DNA of 64,000 nucleotides from Microbacterium azadirachtae (GTDB lineage: Bacteria; Actinomycetota; Actinomycetes; Actinomycetales; Microbacteriaceae): the NCBI RefSeq assembly GCF_000956545.1, contig NZ_JYIT01000072.1:25736-89735 (forward strand), given 5' to 3'. Every line of letters starts with the position of its first letter. Within the stretch, counting starts at the first letter, position 1. The position numbers and the translations under genes were made by a program. Positions 42,799 to 55,059 of the stretch are shown one piece after another. The notes beneath the pieces were generated by a model. That model had not been told where the DNA came from and did not search any database. It saw only the letters and a list, made by a program, of their open reading frames with translations.

Positions 42799-44217
42799 AT
42801 GGTTGAGCGACAGGGCATTCTCGCGTCGATCGAGAACGATTTCCCCCAGTGGTACCAGGACGTGCTGGAGAAGGCGCAGCTGGCGGACAACGGTCCGGTG
42901 CGCGGCACCATGGTCATGCGACCGTACTCCTACGCGATGTGGGAGAGGATGCAGTCCGCCATGGACGCGCGCATCAAGGCGACCGGTGCGGAGAACGTCT
43001 ACCTTCCCCTGTTCATCCCGCAGTCCTATCTGGAGCGCGAGGCCGAGCACGTCGAGGGGTTCAGCCCCGAGCTGGCCGTGGTGACGCACGCCGGAGGCAA
43101 GGAGCTCACCGAGCCGGTCGTGGTCCGTCCGACGAGCGAGACCCTGTTCGGCGAGGTCATGGCGAAGTGGATCCAGTCGCATCGGGATCTGCCTCTGCTG
43201 CTGAACCAGTGGGCCAACGTCGTCCGCTGGGAGATGCGTCCCCGGGTCTTCCTGCGCACCACCGAGTTCCTCTGGCAGGAGGGGCACACCGCGCACGCCA
43301 CGAGAGAGGACGCCGCAGACTACGCGCGGCGCATCCACCTGGACGTCTACCAGGACTTCCTGGAGAACGTGCTGGCCATCCCCGTGCTCCCCGGTTTCAA
43401 GACCCCGTCCGAGCGCTTCGCAGGAGCGATCAACACCATGACCTGCGAGGCCATGATGGGTGACGGCAAGGCGCTGCAGATGGCGACCTCGCACGAGCTG
43501 GGGCAGAACTTCGCGAACGCGTTCGGCATCACGTTCTCCGATGCGGAGGGCGTCGCGCAGACTGCCTGGACCACGTCGTGGGGTTCGTCCACCCGCATGA
43601 TGGGCGGGCTCATCATGTCGCATGGCGACGCCTCCGGTCTCGTTCTGCCGCCGCGCATCGCGCCGCACCAGGTCGTCGTGCTCGTCGTGAAGGAGGACGC
43701 GCGCACCCTCGCGGCGGCCCGGGCGATCGTCGCCGACCTCAAGGCCGCCGGCGTCCGGGTGAAGCTCGACGACCGCACGCAGGTCGGGTTCGGCCGGCGC
43801 GCGACCGAGTGGGAGCTCAAGGGCGTGCCGGTGCGCATCGAGGTGGGTCCGCGGGACCTGGACGCCGGAGTGCTCACGTTCGTGCGCCGCGATCGCGTCG
43901 GCAAGCAGCAGATGCCGGCGACGGAGGTCGCGTCCCGTGTGCCTGCGCTGCTGGACGAGATCCAGCGCGATCTGTTCGCTGTTGCCCGCACGCGCCTCGC
44001 AGACCGTACCGCACGCGTGTCCACCGTCGACGAGGCGCGTGAAGCCGCGCGCACAGGATTCGCCGTCATCGACTGGAACGCGCTCGGCGAGGCCGGCGAG
44101 AAGCTCCTGAACCGGGACGCGATCACGGTGCGCTGCCTGCAGACCCGCGAGGGCGCGCTGCCCGACCCGCACGAGCCGGAGCAGGATCTGGTCGCGGTCG
44201 TCGCACGCGCCTACTGA
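42799..44217 (+). CDS. proS: Prolyl-tRNA synthetase, short eukaryote/archaeal type
   Basis: The 472-aa class II synthetase has motif 2 VVRWEMRPRVFLRTTEFLWQEGHTAH and motif 3 near the GSSTRMMGG segment. An anticodon-binding domain and a C-terminal extension with only a partial zinc-type region follow. It lacks the ~180-residue editing insertion of the usual bacterial ProRS, so misacylated Ala-tRNA(Pro) would need a free-standing deacylase; the YbaK-family gene at 37.6-38.1 kb is a candidate. Its 3' end overlaps the convergent acyltransferase gene by 7 nt. Confidence 0.94.
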   Translation: MVERQGILASIENDFPQWYQDVLEKAQLADNGPVRGTMVMRPYSYAMWERMQSAMDARIKATGAENVYLPLFIPQSYLEREAEHVEGFSPELAVVTHAGGKELTEPVVVRPTSETLFGEVMAKWIQSHRDLPLLLNQWANVVRWEMRPRVFLRTTEFLWQEGHTAHATREDAADYARRIHLDVYQDFLENVLAIPVLPGFKTPSERFAGAINTMTCEAMMGDGKALQMATSHELGQNFANAFGITFSDAEGVAQTAWTTSWGSSTRMMGGLIMSHGDASGLVLPPRIAPHQVVVLVVKEDARTLAAARAIVADLKAAGVRVKLDDRTQVGFGRRATEWELKGVPVRIEVGPRDLDAGVLTFVRRDRVGKQQMPATEVASRVPALLDEIQRDLFAVARTRLADRTARVSTVDEAREAARTGFAVIDWNALGEAGEKLLNRDAITVRCLQTREGALPDPHEPEQDLVAVVARAY

Positions 44218-45560
44218 CTGCGGCGCGTCCCGGCGGCGATCCCGGTCCTCGCGCGGGGGCGCGGAAAGGCTCCGACGAGCCTCAGCGCGGCGAACGACGC
44301 GACCAGGGCGCACGCGGCGAGAAGGAGATCAAGCCCGTAGGCGGTGATCGCGAGGATCGGCGCCAGGAACACGGCGACCGCGAGCGCGGTGACGGGTGCC
44401 GTCGGAGCGGGCCCCATCCTCGGCGTCCGTTCGTAGCGCACCAGCCACAGGGACAGCACCCACACGGCGGCGAGCACGATGAGCAGGAACGGCACGCGGG
44501 TCCACCACCACAGCGGGGTTCCGGGCGACGGCATCGGCACCGGCAGGAGCAGCTCCACCCCGATCAGCACCATGATCATCGGCAGATGCCAGAGGTAGAC
44601 GGTCATCAATCGCGACCCGATCAGCAGCACGAGGCCCTGCGCGGGCCGTGTGCGCATGAGCGCGGACAGCGGACGGTGCAGCAGCGTCAGCGCGGCTGCC
44701 TGCACGACGGCGAGGATCGCGAGCGGCGCGGTCGGCGGCCACTGGTTGCTCAGCATGTTCCAGGAGTAGCCGCCGAGCGACACCAGTGCCCAGATCGCCA
44801 GGTATCCGATCGCGATCAGCGCGAGCAGAGCCCCGGCGCGGCGCCGGGCGAACCATCCGTCGAAGAGGAAGAAGCCGATCTGCTGCGCGAACAGCCAGAT
44901 GAACGCGACGTTGGGGATCCCGAACAGCTCGCTGCCGATGCCGTAGCCGGTGGCGGGGACGTGGGGGATGCCGAGCACGCCGGCGGCGACGACGAAGCGC
45001 AGCGCGTCGGTCGCGAGCGCGCCGACGAGCAGCACGGCCGGCACGCGTATGCCGAATCGGGCATGCATTCCGATCATCCAGGGCGCGAGGGCCTGCACCA
45101 GCAGATACGCGGCGAGGAACCACAGCGGGGAGCCGACGCCGATCGCCACGGTGTCGACGAGACCCGCATCGATCCCGAGCAGGCGCGTGACCCCGAGCGC
45201 GACCGTGAAGAACACGAAGATGGGGATCGCGGGGCGTGCGAGTCGCGCGAGACGCAGGCGCACGAAGCCGACCGCGTCCTCTCCGCGCCCCTGCGCGGAG
45301 CGCCATCCGGCGCGGGCCGCGAAGCCGCCGACCACGAAGAACAGCGGCATGATGTTCAGGATCCACGAGGCCGCGTCGAACCAGCTCTGTCCCTCGACGG
45401 TGCGCTCGATGACGAGGCTCCCGTCGGCACGACGGCCGACGCCCGTGAAGAGGATGTGCACGAAGACGACCAGGATCACGCAGGCGACCCGCGTCAGGTC
45501 GAGCGTCAGATCGCGTCCTGCGGGGACGGCCCTGCCGAGAGTGGCCACGTCGTCGCTCAT
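44211..45560 (-). CDS. Acyltransferase family 3 membrane protein
   Basis: The 449-aa protein has about eleven membrane segments. Its start LTLDLTRVACVILVVFVHILF and the following NIMPLFFVVGGFAARAGW are typical of the larger actinobacterial acyltransferase-3 proteins that modify envelope or exported molecules. The substrate is unknown. It has a -10 (TAGGGT) 6 nt before ATG 45560 and its stop lies inside the end of proS on the other strand. It is unrelated in sequence detail to the other acyltransferase at 36.4 kb apart from the family. Confidence 0.82.
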   Translation of the reverse strand: MSDDVATLGRAVPAGRDLTLDLTRVACVILVVFVHILFTGVGRRADGSLVIERTVEGQSWFDAASWILNIMPLFFVVGGFAARAGWRSAQGRGEDAVGFVRLRLARLARPAIPIFVFFTVALGVTRLLGIDAGLVDTVAIGVGSPLWFLAAYLLVQALAPWMIGMHARFGIRVPAVLLVGALATDALRFVVAAGVLGIPHVPATGYGIGSELFGIPNVAFIWLFAQQIGFFLFDGWFARRRAGALLALIAIGYLAIWALVSLGGYSWNMLSNQWPPTAPLAILAVVQAAALTLLHRPLSALMRTRPAQGLVLLIGSRLMTVYLWHLPMIMVLIGVELLLPVPMPSPGTPLWWWTRVPFLLIVLAAVWVLSLWLVRYERTPRMGPAPTAPVTALAVAVFLAPILAITAYGLDLLLAACALVASFAALRLVGAFPRPRARTGIAAGTRRSQ

Positions 45561-45566
45561 GTCCCG

Positions 45567-45572
45567 ACCCTA
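45567..45572 (-). promoter_or_regulatory. -10 hexamer of acyltransferase gene
   Basis: Minus-strand TAGGGT ends 6 nt before ATG 45560; leaderless spacing. Confidence 0.5.
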
Positions 45573-45621
45573 GCGAGGAGCGGGGCGCCCGCACGGGAGG
45601 CAAGCGACGGAGCGGCCGCGA

Positions 45622-46719
45622 TCAGTCCGTCGATTCGGGCTGCGCGACGGCGTCACGCCTCGCACGGGCGCTGCGACGGGCACGGCGCACGCCCCACACG
45701 ATCGCGACGAGCACCGCGGCGACGACGAGCCAGGGGAGGAGGAAGCCGAGCGCGATCACCAGGGCGTTGAGCGAGACGATGAGTCCCTTCCACCCGGCTG
45801 CGAGCCCGTCGCCGAAGCCGGCGGGATCGGCTGCCGCCGGCGCCTGCCGGACGAGCGTGACCTGCACGGCCGACATATCGACCTGGGACTCGAGATCCTT
45901 CAGCTGCTGCTGCGCGGACTGGAGCTGTCCCTGGCGCTCGGTCAGGGCGGTCTCGGCAGTGAGCAGATCGGCCACGCTCGTCGCCTGCGACATCAGCTGG
46001 GTCAGTCGCTGCACCGACGCGGTGAGGGAGTCGACCTGGGCGCGCAGGTCGGTCGTGGTCGCCGTCACGTCGTTCGCACCCACGGAGGTGGCGAGCACCG
46101 TGCCCTCCGCGCGCAGCGCGTCCATGACCGCCGGAAGGTCGGCGGCGGGAACGCGCAGGGTCACCCAGCCGTCGCCCGTGGACGGCGGCACGATGCCGTC
46201 CGTGGCCGCCGGCCGCTGGGAGGATCCGATCTGCTGGCTCTCGACGAATCCGCCGTGCTTCTGCGCGAGTGCCGCGAGGGCGTCGGCGGCCTTGCGCACG
46301 TCGTCCACCTGGATCGTGGCCGAGCCCGTGCGGATGATGTCGCGCGGCGTGCTCGAGGAGGATCCTGCGGCATTCCGCGACGCCGCGCCGTCGGCGCTCT
46401 GCGTGAGCTCCTTGGAGTTGCCGCTGAGCGGTGCCGCGCCCCCGGAGCTGTCGTCGGGGGCGGAGACCGCGGACGAGCCGGCGGCGCCCGAGGAACCCGT
46501 GAGCTGAAGGATCTGCGGCGTGACGAGGACGCCGACGACGAAGGCCGCGGCGATGCCGCCCGCCGTGAGCCAGCCGCGACGGCGCGCCCGTCCGCGGGAC
46601 GCCGAGGCGCGGGCGTGCTCCGCGCGACGCTCCTCGGCGATCTGGGTGAAGACCGCCTCCTCGATGCGGTCGGCGGCGTCGTCGGACAGCTCCGGCAGCG
46701 CGATCGGGGTGGTGGTCAT
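45622..46719 (-). CDS. DUF4349 membrane protein, probable anti-sigma partner
   Basis: The 365-aa protein has an N-terminal cytoplasmic region, a membrane helix at about residues 49-68, a Ser/Gly-rich stretch, then the DUF4349 core (RTGSATIQVDDVRKAADALAALAQKHGGFV) with a coiled coil (LTASVQRLTQLMSQ to QLKDLESQV). A second membrane helix follows near residue 320, then a basic tail. It starts 4 nt inside the ECF sigma gene (ATGA). Position and topology suggest it controls that sigma factor from the membrane; the DUF4349 role itself is unknown. Confidence 0.82.
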   Translation of the reverse strand: MTTTPIALPELSDDAADRIEEAVFTQIAEERRAEHARASASRGRARRRGWLTAGGIAAAFVVGVLVTPQILQLTGSSGAAGSSAVSAPDDSSGGAAPLSGNSKELTQSADGAASRNAAGSSSSTPRDIIRTGSATIQVDDVRKAADALAALAQKHGGFVESQQIGSSQRPAATDGIVPPSTGDGWVTLRVPAADLPAVMDALRAEGTVLATSVGANDVTATTTDLRAQVDSLTASVQRLTQLMSQATSVADLLTAETALTERQGQLQSAQQQLKDLESQVDMSAVQVTLVRQAPAAADPAGFGDGLAAGWKGLIVSLNALVIALGFLLPWLVVAAVLVAIVWGVRRARRSARARRDAVAQPESTD

Positions 46720-47276
46720 GATGCGGGCTCCGTTTCGGTCACAGCGCCGCGCAGGCGGGTGCGCACGCGGGAGAGACGGTTGCGGACGACGCCGTGCCCC
46801 ACGCCGAGCTCCTCGGCGGCGGCGCGGTAGTCATAGCCCTCGGTCGCGCACAGGCGGAAGATGTCGCGGTCGAGTGCGCTCATCCCGCCGAGCTCGGCGG
46901 CGATGCGGTCGGCGAGCTCGGCGGCGATGACCTGCTGCTCGACGTCCACGAGCGCGGGGATGCTTTCATCCGCCTCCTCGGCCGTGTGGGCGGTGTCGCG
47001 GCGACGCCGGCGCAGGCGGTTGGCCGCCTGGAACCGGCAGATCGTCGCGAGCCAGGGCAGCAGCGATTCGCCCGCCAGCTCGAGGCCGGGCAGCTTCCGC
47101 CAGGCGACGACGAACGTCTCCTGCGTCGCATCCTCGGCATCCCCGGCGTCGCCGAGGATGCCGTACGCGATCCAGTAGACGGGGCGGACGTAGGCGCGGT
47201 ACAGCGTGCGGAAGGCGGGTTCGCTCCCCGCCGCCGCCCGCGCGACCAGCGTCCTGTCGTGTGCGTCGTGTGCCAT
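46716..47276 (-). CDS. ECF-type RNA polymerase sigma factor
   Basis: The 186-aa protein has sigma region 2 (LYRAYVRPVYWIAYGILGD, DATQETFVVAWRKL) and region 4 (YDYRAAAEELGVGHGVVRNRL SRVRTRLR HTH), joined by a short linker; no extra domain is present. It is co-transcribed with the DUF4349 protein. CGGAGCC precedes ATG 47276. Likely target promoters cannot be named from this sequence. Confidence 0.88.
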   Translation of the reverse strand: MAHDAHDRTLVARAAAGSEPAFRTLYRAYVRPVYWIAYGILGDAGDAEDATQETFVVAWRKLPGLELAGESLLPWLATICRFQAANRLRRRRRDTAHTAEEADESIPALVDVEQQVIAAELADRIAAELGGMSALDRDIFRLCATEGYDYRAAAEELGVGHGVVRNRLSRVRTRLRGAVTETEPAS

Positions 47277-47335
47277 GCCGGCTCCGTTCGGTGTCTCTCA
47301 CCCTAGGAGTGTCGGGCGCGGCGGGATCGTCTCAC

Positions 47336-49530
47336 TCAGCCCTTGCTGACGATCGGCACGTGCGGATCCTTCTGGTGCCGCAGCCAGATGGTCGAGAGCG
47401 CGGGCACGGTCAGCGTCGCCTGCGGAGAGCCGTTCTCGACGTCGGTGGCGTACACCAGGCCGAGGTTCCCCTCGCCGTGCCCGCCGAACTCGGCGGCGTC
47501 GGTGTTCAGCACCTCCGTCCACCCGCCGGCGAGCGGCAGGTCCAGGCGCACCCCGTGCCGGGTGCTGCCGGCGAAGTTGCTGATCACGGCGAGATGCCCG
47601 CCGTGCGCGTCACGGCGCACGAAGGCGACGATGTTCGGATCCCAGTCGGGCGCACCGAGCCGGGTGAACGAGCTGCTGTCATGGTCGCGCTCCCACAGCG
47701 GGGCGTTCTGCCGGTACGTGCCGTTGAGCGCGCCGACGAACTCCAGCAGCTGGCGGTGCGAGGGCTGATCGAGCAGCCACCAGTCCAGCCCGCGGTCCAC
47801 GGACCATTCGGAGAGCTGCCCGAACTCCTGTCCCATGAACAACAGGTTCTTGCCCGGATGCCCCCACATGTACGCGAGGTAGGCGCGCACGTTCGCGAGC
47901 TTCGCGGCGTGATCGCCCGGCATCTTCGAGAGCAGGCTGCCCTTGCCGTGCACGACCTCGTCGTGGCTGATCGGCAGGATGTAGTTCTCGCCGAACGCGT
48001 ACACGAACGAGAACGTCATCTCGCCCTGATGGTGCGAGCGGTACAGAGGATCACGCTCGATGTAGACGAGCGAGTCGTTCATCCAGCCCATGTTCCACTT
48101 GAACCCGAAGCCGAGCCCGTGATGGTCCGTGGGGGCGGTGACCCCGGGGAAGCTCGTCGACTCCTCCGCGACCATGACGATGCCGGGGTGGCGGCGGTAG
48201 GCGGTGGCGTTGACCTCCTGCAGGAACCGGATCGCCTCCAGGTTCTCCCGTCCGCCGTGCACGTTCGGCTCCCACTCGCCCTCGTTGCGCGAGTAGTCGA
48301 GGTAGAGCATCGATGCGACGGCGTCGACGCGCAGCCCGTCCGCGTGGAACTCCTCGAGCCAGAACAGCGCGTTCGCCACGAGGAAGTTGCGCACCTCGTT
48401 GCGGCCGTAGTCGAAGATGAGGGTGCCCCAGTCGCGGTGCTCGCCGCGCCGGGGGTCCGGGTGCTCGTACACGGGCTCGCCGTCGAAGCGCGCCAGGGCG
48501 AACGCGTCCTTGGGGAAGTGCCCCGGCACCCAGTCGATGATCACGCCGATGCCGGCCTGGTGCAGCCGGTCGATCAGGTAGCGCAGGTCGTCGGGCTCGC
48601 CGAAGCGGTGCGTCGCGGCGTAGTACCCGGTCACCTGGTAGCCCCAGGAGCCCGTGAAGGGGTGCTCGGCGACCGGCATGAACTCCACGTGCGTGAACCC
48701 GGTGGCCGTCACGTGCGCGATGAGCTCGTCGGCGATGTCTCGGTACCCGAGGCCCGGTCGCCAGGAGCCCAGGTGCAGCTCGTACACGCTCATCGGCTGC
48801 GCGACCGCGTGCGTCGCCGCGCGGCGGGTCATCCACGCGCCGTCGCCCCAGGTGTATCCGGAGCGCGTGACGATCGACGCGGTCGCGGGCGCCACCTCGG
48901 CGAGCTGCGCCATCGGGTCGGCCTTCAGGATCCAGGCGCCGCCGCGCGTGAGGATCTCGAACTTGTAGCGGGCGCCCACGTCGACGCCGGGCAGGAACAG
49001 CTCCCAGACGCCGCTCGAGCCCATCGAGCGCATCGCGTCGAGGCGGCCGTCCCAGCCGTTGAAGTCGCCCACCACGCGCACCGCCTGCGCGTGCGGCGCC
49101 CACACGGCGAACGCCGTTCCCGCCTCGCCGTCGACCGTGCGCGGATGGGCCCCGAGCGCCTCCCAGAGGCGCTCGTGCCGTCCTTCGCGGATCAGGTGCA
49201 GGTCGAGCTCGCCGATCGTCGGTGCGTGGCGGTACGGGTCTGCGGCGATCCAGTCGGGGGCGTCTCCGTAGGTCGCCTTGATCCGGTAGCCGTCGAGCGG
49301 ACCGGTGACCTCGCCTTCCCAGATCCCCTCCGCGAGATGCGTCAGGGGAGTCTCGACGCCGTCGTCGACCAGCACCGACACGCTCTTGGCCAGCGGGCGC
49401 AGCGCGCGCACGACCGCGACCCGTCTGCCGCCCTCGACGGGCTGCGGATGCGCTCCGAGCACGGAGTGCGGGTCGTGGTGCGAGCCCGAGGCCACGGCCT
49501 CGAGCACAGCCGCATCGATCGTCGTGGTGA

Positions 49531-49534
<4 letters not shown>
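47336..49534 (-). CDS. glgB: 1,4-alpha-glucan branching enzyme
   Basis: The 732-aa GH13 enzyme has N-terminal CBM48-type modules (HDPHSVLGAHP), then the catalytic barrel with DGLRVDAVASMLYLDYSR (nucleophile Asp), VAEEST (acid/base Glu) and ISHDEVVHGKGS. It adds alpha-1,6 branches to alpha-1,4 glucan made by GlgE. The start ATG 49534 overlaps the glgE stop (ATGA); the long open frame beyond it is antisense read-through. It is the last gene of the glgX-glgE-glgB set. Confidence 0.95.
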
Positions 49535-51612
<2,078 letters not shown>

Positions 51613-51618
51613 ACCCTG

Positions 51619-51624
51619 AACCTA
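51619..51624 (-). promoter_or_regulatory. -10 hexamer of glgE
   Basis: Minus-strand TAGGTT ends 6 nt before GTG 51612; leaderless spacing. Confidence 0.5.
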
Positions 51625-51658
51625 CCGCTCCCGGGCCGACTTGGAGGTAACGGGCGCG

Positions 51659-53758
51659 TCACTCCGCGCGGAACAGTCGCATCGAGGTGCCGGGCAGCGC
51701 GATCACGTCGCCGGGACGATGCACGGTCTCCACGGGGGAGGGACGCTCATCCGCGCTCGACCAGAGCGAGACATACCGCGTCACGTCCTCGATGACGGGC
51801 AGGCGCACGTCGATCGGAGACTCCGTGCCGTGCACGATCAGCAGGATGCGGTTGAACGCCTCCTTGTCGGGAGTGGACGCGGCCACGTACTGCAGCGTGC
51901 GGTTGCGGGGGTCGTTCCACTGCTCGACCTCCATCGTGTCGCCGTCCTGATCGAACCAGTCCATCACCGAGGCGTTCGGGATGTGCTCGCCGAGCCGGGC
52001 GTACAGGAGCGGGCGCAGTGCCGGATTCTCGTCCCGCAGCCGGGTGAGCAGCGAGGCGTGCGCGAGGAGGTCCTTCTGCCACGGCTCGTGATCCCAGTTG
52101 AGCCAGCTGATCGCGGAGTCCTGGCAGTAGGCGTTGTTGTTGCCGCGCTGGGTGCGACCGAACTCGTCGCCTGCCGTGATCATCGGCACGCCGGCCGAGA
52201 AGAGCAGCGTGCCCAGCAGGTTGCGCATGGCCTTGCGCCGCGCCGCGAGGATGCCCTGATCCTCCGTGGGGCCCTCCGCACCGTGGTTGAACGAGCGGTT
52301 CATGTCGGCGCCGTCGCGGTTGTCCTCGCCGTTCGCCTCGTTGTGCTTGACGTCGTACGCGACGAGATCGTGCAGGGTGAAGCCGTCGTGGGCGGTGACG
52401 AAGTTGATGCTCGCGAGCGGTCCGCGCTCGTCGCTGAAGGTGTTCGCGGATCCGGCGAGACGGTTCGCGAACCCGCCGATGCCGGTCGGCGCCGAGGCCC
52501 GGCGAGCGTAGTCGATGTCGCTGAGCCAGAAGTTGCGGACGCGGTCGCGGTAGCGGTCGTTCCACTCGCTCCACCCGGTGGGGAAGTTGCCCGTCTGCCA
52601 TCCGCCCAGCCCGACGTCCCACGGCTCCGCGATGATCTTGGCATCCGCGAGCACCGGATCCGTGCGGATCGCGTGCAGCAGCGGGTGGTCCGGCGTGTAC
52701 GTGTTCGCCTCGTCGCGCCCGAGGGCCGTGGCGAGATCGAAGCGGAATCCGTCGACCTGCATCTCGGTGGTCCAGTAGCGCAGCGAGTCCAGCACCAGGC
52801 GGGCGGCCGCCGGCGTCGCCGTGTTCAGCGTGTTGCCGCAGCCCGTCGTGTCGACGTAGCTGCCGTCCGGGAGCTGGCGGTAGTACAGGGCGTTGTCGAT
52901 GCCGCGCAGGCTCGTGCGCGGGCCGCCGATGCCCTCCTCGTTCGTGTGGTTGTACACGACATCGAGGATCACCTCGATTCCCGCCTCGTGCAGCAGCTTC
53001 ACCATGCCCTTGAACTCGCGCAGCACCGCCTCCGGGCCCTCCTTGCGGGCCTCGTCGGTCGCATAGGCCGCGTGCGGGGTGAAGAAGTTCAGGGTGTTGT
53101 AGCCCCAGTAGTTCGTGAGGCCCCGATCCAGCAGGCGCGGCTCCGACGCGAACGCGTGCACGGGGAGCAGCTCGACGGCCGTGATCCCGAGCTCGCGGTA
53201 GTACTCGATCATCGCCGGGTGGGCGAGTCCGGCGTACGTGCCGTGCAGTGCCGGCGGAACGCCGGGGTGGCGCTTGGTGAGGCCCTTGACGTGGCCCTCG
53301 TAGATCACGGTGCGATCCAGCGGGGTGTTCGGCTTGGCGACACCCGCCCAGTCGAAGCCGTCGGCGATCACCACCGACCGCCACTCCTCGTAGCCGTCGC
53401 CCTGCGCGAGACCCCGGGCGTACGGGTCGAGCAGCAGCGTCTCCGGGTTGAACGTGTTGCCGGGACTGTGCGCACCGTCCACGCGCAGCGCATACCGGGT
53501 GCCGGGCTGCAGGAGCTCCGTCGTGAGCTCCCAGACGCCGCCCGGGCGCCGCTCGAGCGCGAGCTGGGCGGTCTCCCAGTCCAGGTCGGTCTCGTCGAAG
53601 ATCACGAGCTCGATGGACGAGGCGTTCTGAGACCAGACGCGCAGCGTCGCGACCCCGTCGTGGAGGCGGACGCCCAGGTCGTCCAGAGACGGGCTGCACA
53701 GAGCACAGCCCTCGCCGTCGGGTGCCGGCGTCTCGTCCTCAATGGCATGCGGACACAT
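51659..53758 (-). CDS. glgX: Glycogen debranching enzyme GlgX (isoamylase-type)
   Basis: The 699-aa GH13 subfamily 11 enzyme has an N-terminal beta-sandwich (RLHDGVATLRVWSQNASSIEL), then the catalytic residues in VDGFRFDLATALGRD and KIIAEPWDVGLGGWQ and the HDGFTLHDLV motif. It trims alpha-1,6 branches. The first 22 residues hold CPH and CALC, a possible CxH/CxxC metal site not usual for GlgX. ATG 53758 lies 7 nt after a -10-like TATTCT. It is the first gene of the cluster. Confidence 0.93.
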   Translation of the reverse strand: MCPHAIEDETPAPDGEGCALCSPSLDDLGVRLHDGVATLRVWSQNASSIELVIFDETDLDWETAQLALERRPGGVWELTTELLQPGTRYALRVDGAHSPGNTFNPETLLLDPYARGLAQGDGYEEWRSVVIADGFDWAGVAKPNTPLDRTVIYEGHVKGLTKRHPGVPPALHGTYAGLAHPAMIEYYRELGITAVELLPVHAFASEPRLLDRGLTNYWGYNTLNFFTPHAAYATDEARKEGPEAVLREFKGMVKLLHEAGIEVILDVVYNHTNEEGIGGPRTSLRGIDNALYYRQLPDGSYVDTTGCGNTLNTATPAAARLVLDSLRYWTTEMQVDGFRFDLATALGRDEANTYTPDHPLLHAIRTDPVLADAKIIAEPWDVGLGGWQTGNFPTGWSEWNDRYRDRVRNFWLSDIDYARRASAPTGIGGFANRLAGSANTFSDERGPLASINFVTAHDGFTLHDLVAYDVKHNEANGEDNRDGADMNRSFNHGAEGPTEDQGILAARRKAMRNLLGTLLFSAGVPMITAGDEFGRTQRGNNNAYCQDSAISWLNWDHEPWQKDLLAHASLLTRLRDENPALRPLLYARLGEHIPNASVMDWFDQDGDTMEVEQWNDPRNRTLQYVAASTPDKEAFNRILLIVHGTESPIDVRLPVIEDVTRYVSLWSSADERPSPVETVHRPGDVIALPGTSMRLFRAE

Positions 53759-53765
53759 GAGGGAA

Positions 53766-53771
53766 AGAATA
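53766..53771 (-). promoter_or_regulatory. -10 hexamer of glgX
   Basis: Minus-strand TATTCT ends 7 nt before ATG 53758. Confidence 0.45.
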
Positions 53772-53857
53772 CGCGGCGTGCGCCGCCTGGGATGCCACCG
53801 CGTGTCGCGATCCGTGCCACCGAGTCCCGAAGCGTCGCAAGATGCGAGAGTGGAGGG

Positions 53858-55030
53858 GTGCACTACCTGGATCACGCCGCCACCACCGATCTGCGCCCCG
53901 AGGCCGCGGACGAATGGCTGCGGGTCGCGCAGACCACCGGCAACGCCTCGTCCACGCACGGCGCCGGACAACAGGCCCGCCGGATCCTGGAGGAGTCCAG
54001 GGAGAGGATCGCGGCCGTCCTCGACTGCGATCCGATCGAGGTGGTGCTGACCTCCGGCGGCACGGAGTCGGTCAACCTCGCCGTGCAGGGCCTGTGGCGC
54101 GCCCGACCCGCGGGGAGCGACGCCGTGGTGCTGCCCGACGGCGAGCACCACGCCACCCTCGACACCGTCGCCGCGCTCGCCGCGGACGGCGCCCGGGTGG
54201 TCCCCGTCCGTCTCGACGCCGTCGGGCGCATCCCGGTCGCCGGGTTCCGCGACGCCGTGGCCGGCGGCGGGATCGCCGTCGCCACGGCCCTCGTCGCGAA
54301 CAACGAGGTGGGGACCGTCAACGACGCGGCCGCCCTGGCGGGCGCCGCCGCGGAGGCCGCGGTCCCGATGCATCTCGACGCCGTCGCCGCGCTCGGCCAC
54401 CTGCCGCTGTCGTTCCGGGCGTGGCGAGGGGAGGCGCGGGCCGGATCCGGACTCGTCGCGCTCAGCGTCGCGGGGCACAAGATCGGTGCCCCGGTCGGCA
54501 CGGGAGCCCTCGTGGTCGCGCGCTCCGCCCGCCTCGCTCCGCTGCTGCACGGCGGCGCGCAGCAGCGCGGGCTGCGATCGGGCACCCAGGACGTCGCCGG
54601 AGCGGCGGCGTTCGCCGTGGCCGTGGAGCTCGCGGAATCCGAGCGGGCCGCCGAGTCCGTGCGTCTGGCGTCGTTGCGCGACCGGCTCGTGTCGGGCGTG
54701 CTCGCGCGCGTGCCGGAGGCGGCGCTGCTCGGCGATCCGGATCCGGAGGGTCGTCTCGCCGGCAACGCGCACCTGCTGTTCCCCGGAGCACCGAGCGAGA
54801 GCCTGCTGTTCCTGCTCGACGCCTCGGGGATCTCGGCGTCGGCGGGATCCGCCTGCCAGGCGGGCGTCGCCGAGCCATCCCACGTCGTGCAGGCGCTCGG
54901 ACGCACCGAGACGGATGCCCGCAGTGTCATCCGGTTCACGCTCGGGCGCACCTCCGGCGACGCCGACGTCGACGCGCTGCTCTCCGTGATCGGCGACGCC
55001 TACGGGCGGGCCTCCGGCGCCGGACGCTGA
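53858..55030 (+). CDS. Cysteine desulfurase (NifS/IscS family)
   Basis: The 390-aa PLP enzyme starts VHYLDHAATTDLRPEA. The Schiff-base Lys is at about 208 in SVAGHKIGAPVGTG, and the persulfide Cys at about 333 in GSACQAGVAEPSH. GTG 53858 is required by the conserved start, although GGAGG stands very close. It passes sulfur from cysteine. The mnmA gene 41 nt downstream is the probable acceptor, as in the classic IscS/MnmA relay for tRNA 2-thiouridine. No Fe-S scaffold gene is adjacent. Confidence 0.92.
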   Translation: MHYLDHAATTDLRPEAADEWLRVAQTTGNASSTHGAGQQARRILEESRERIAAVLDCDPIEVVLTSGGTESVNLAVQGLWRARPAGSDAVVLPDGEHHATLDTVAALAADGARVVPVRLDAVGRIPVAGFRDAVAGGGIAVATALVANNEVGTVNDAAALAGAAAEAAVPMHLDAVAALGHLPLSFRAWRGEARAGSGLVALSVAGHKIGAPVGTGALVVARSARLAPLLHGGAQQRGLRSGTQDVAGAAAFAVAVELAESERAAESVRLASLRDRLVSGVLARVPEAALLGDPDPEGRLAGNAHLLFPGAPSESLLFLLDASGISASAGSACQAGVAEPSHVVQALGRTETDARSVIRFTLGRTSGDADVDALLSVIGDAYGRASGAGR

Positions 55031-55059
55031 GGGTCGGCCCCTCTCCAGCAAGCCGCTCG

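Noticed and set aside
51641..53857. Plus-strand open frame of ~740 codons before the cysteine desulfurase
   Set aside because: It is the antisense of glgX; the conserved desulfurase N-terminus begins at GTG 53858.
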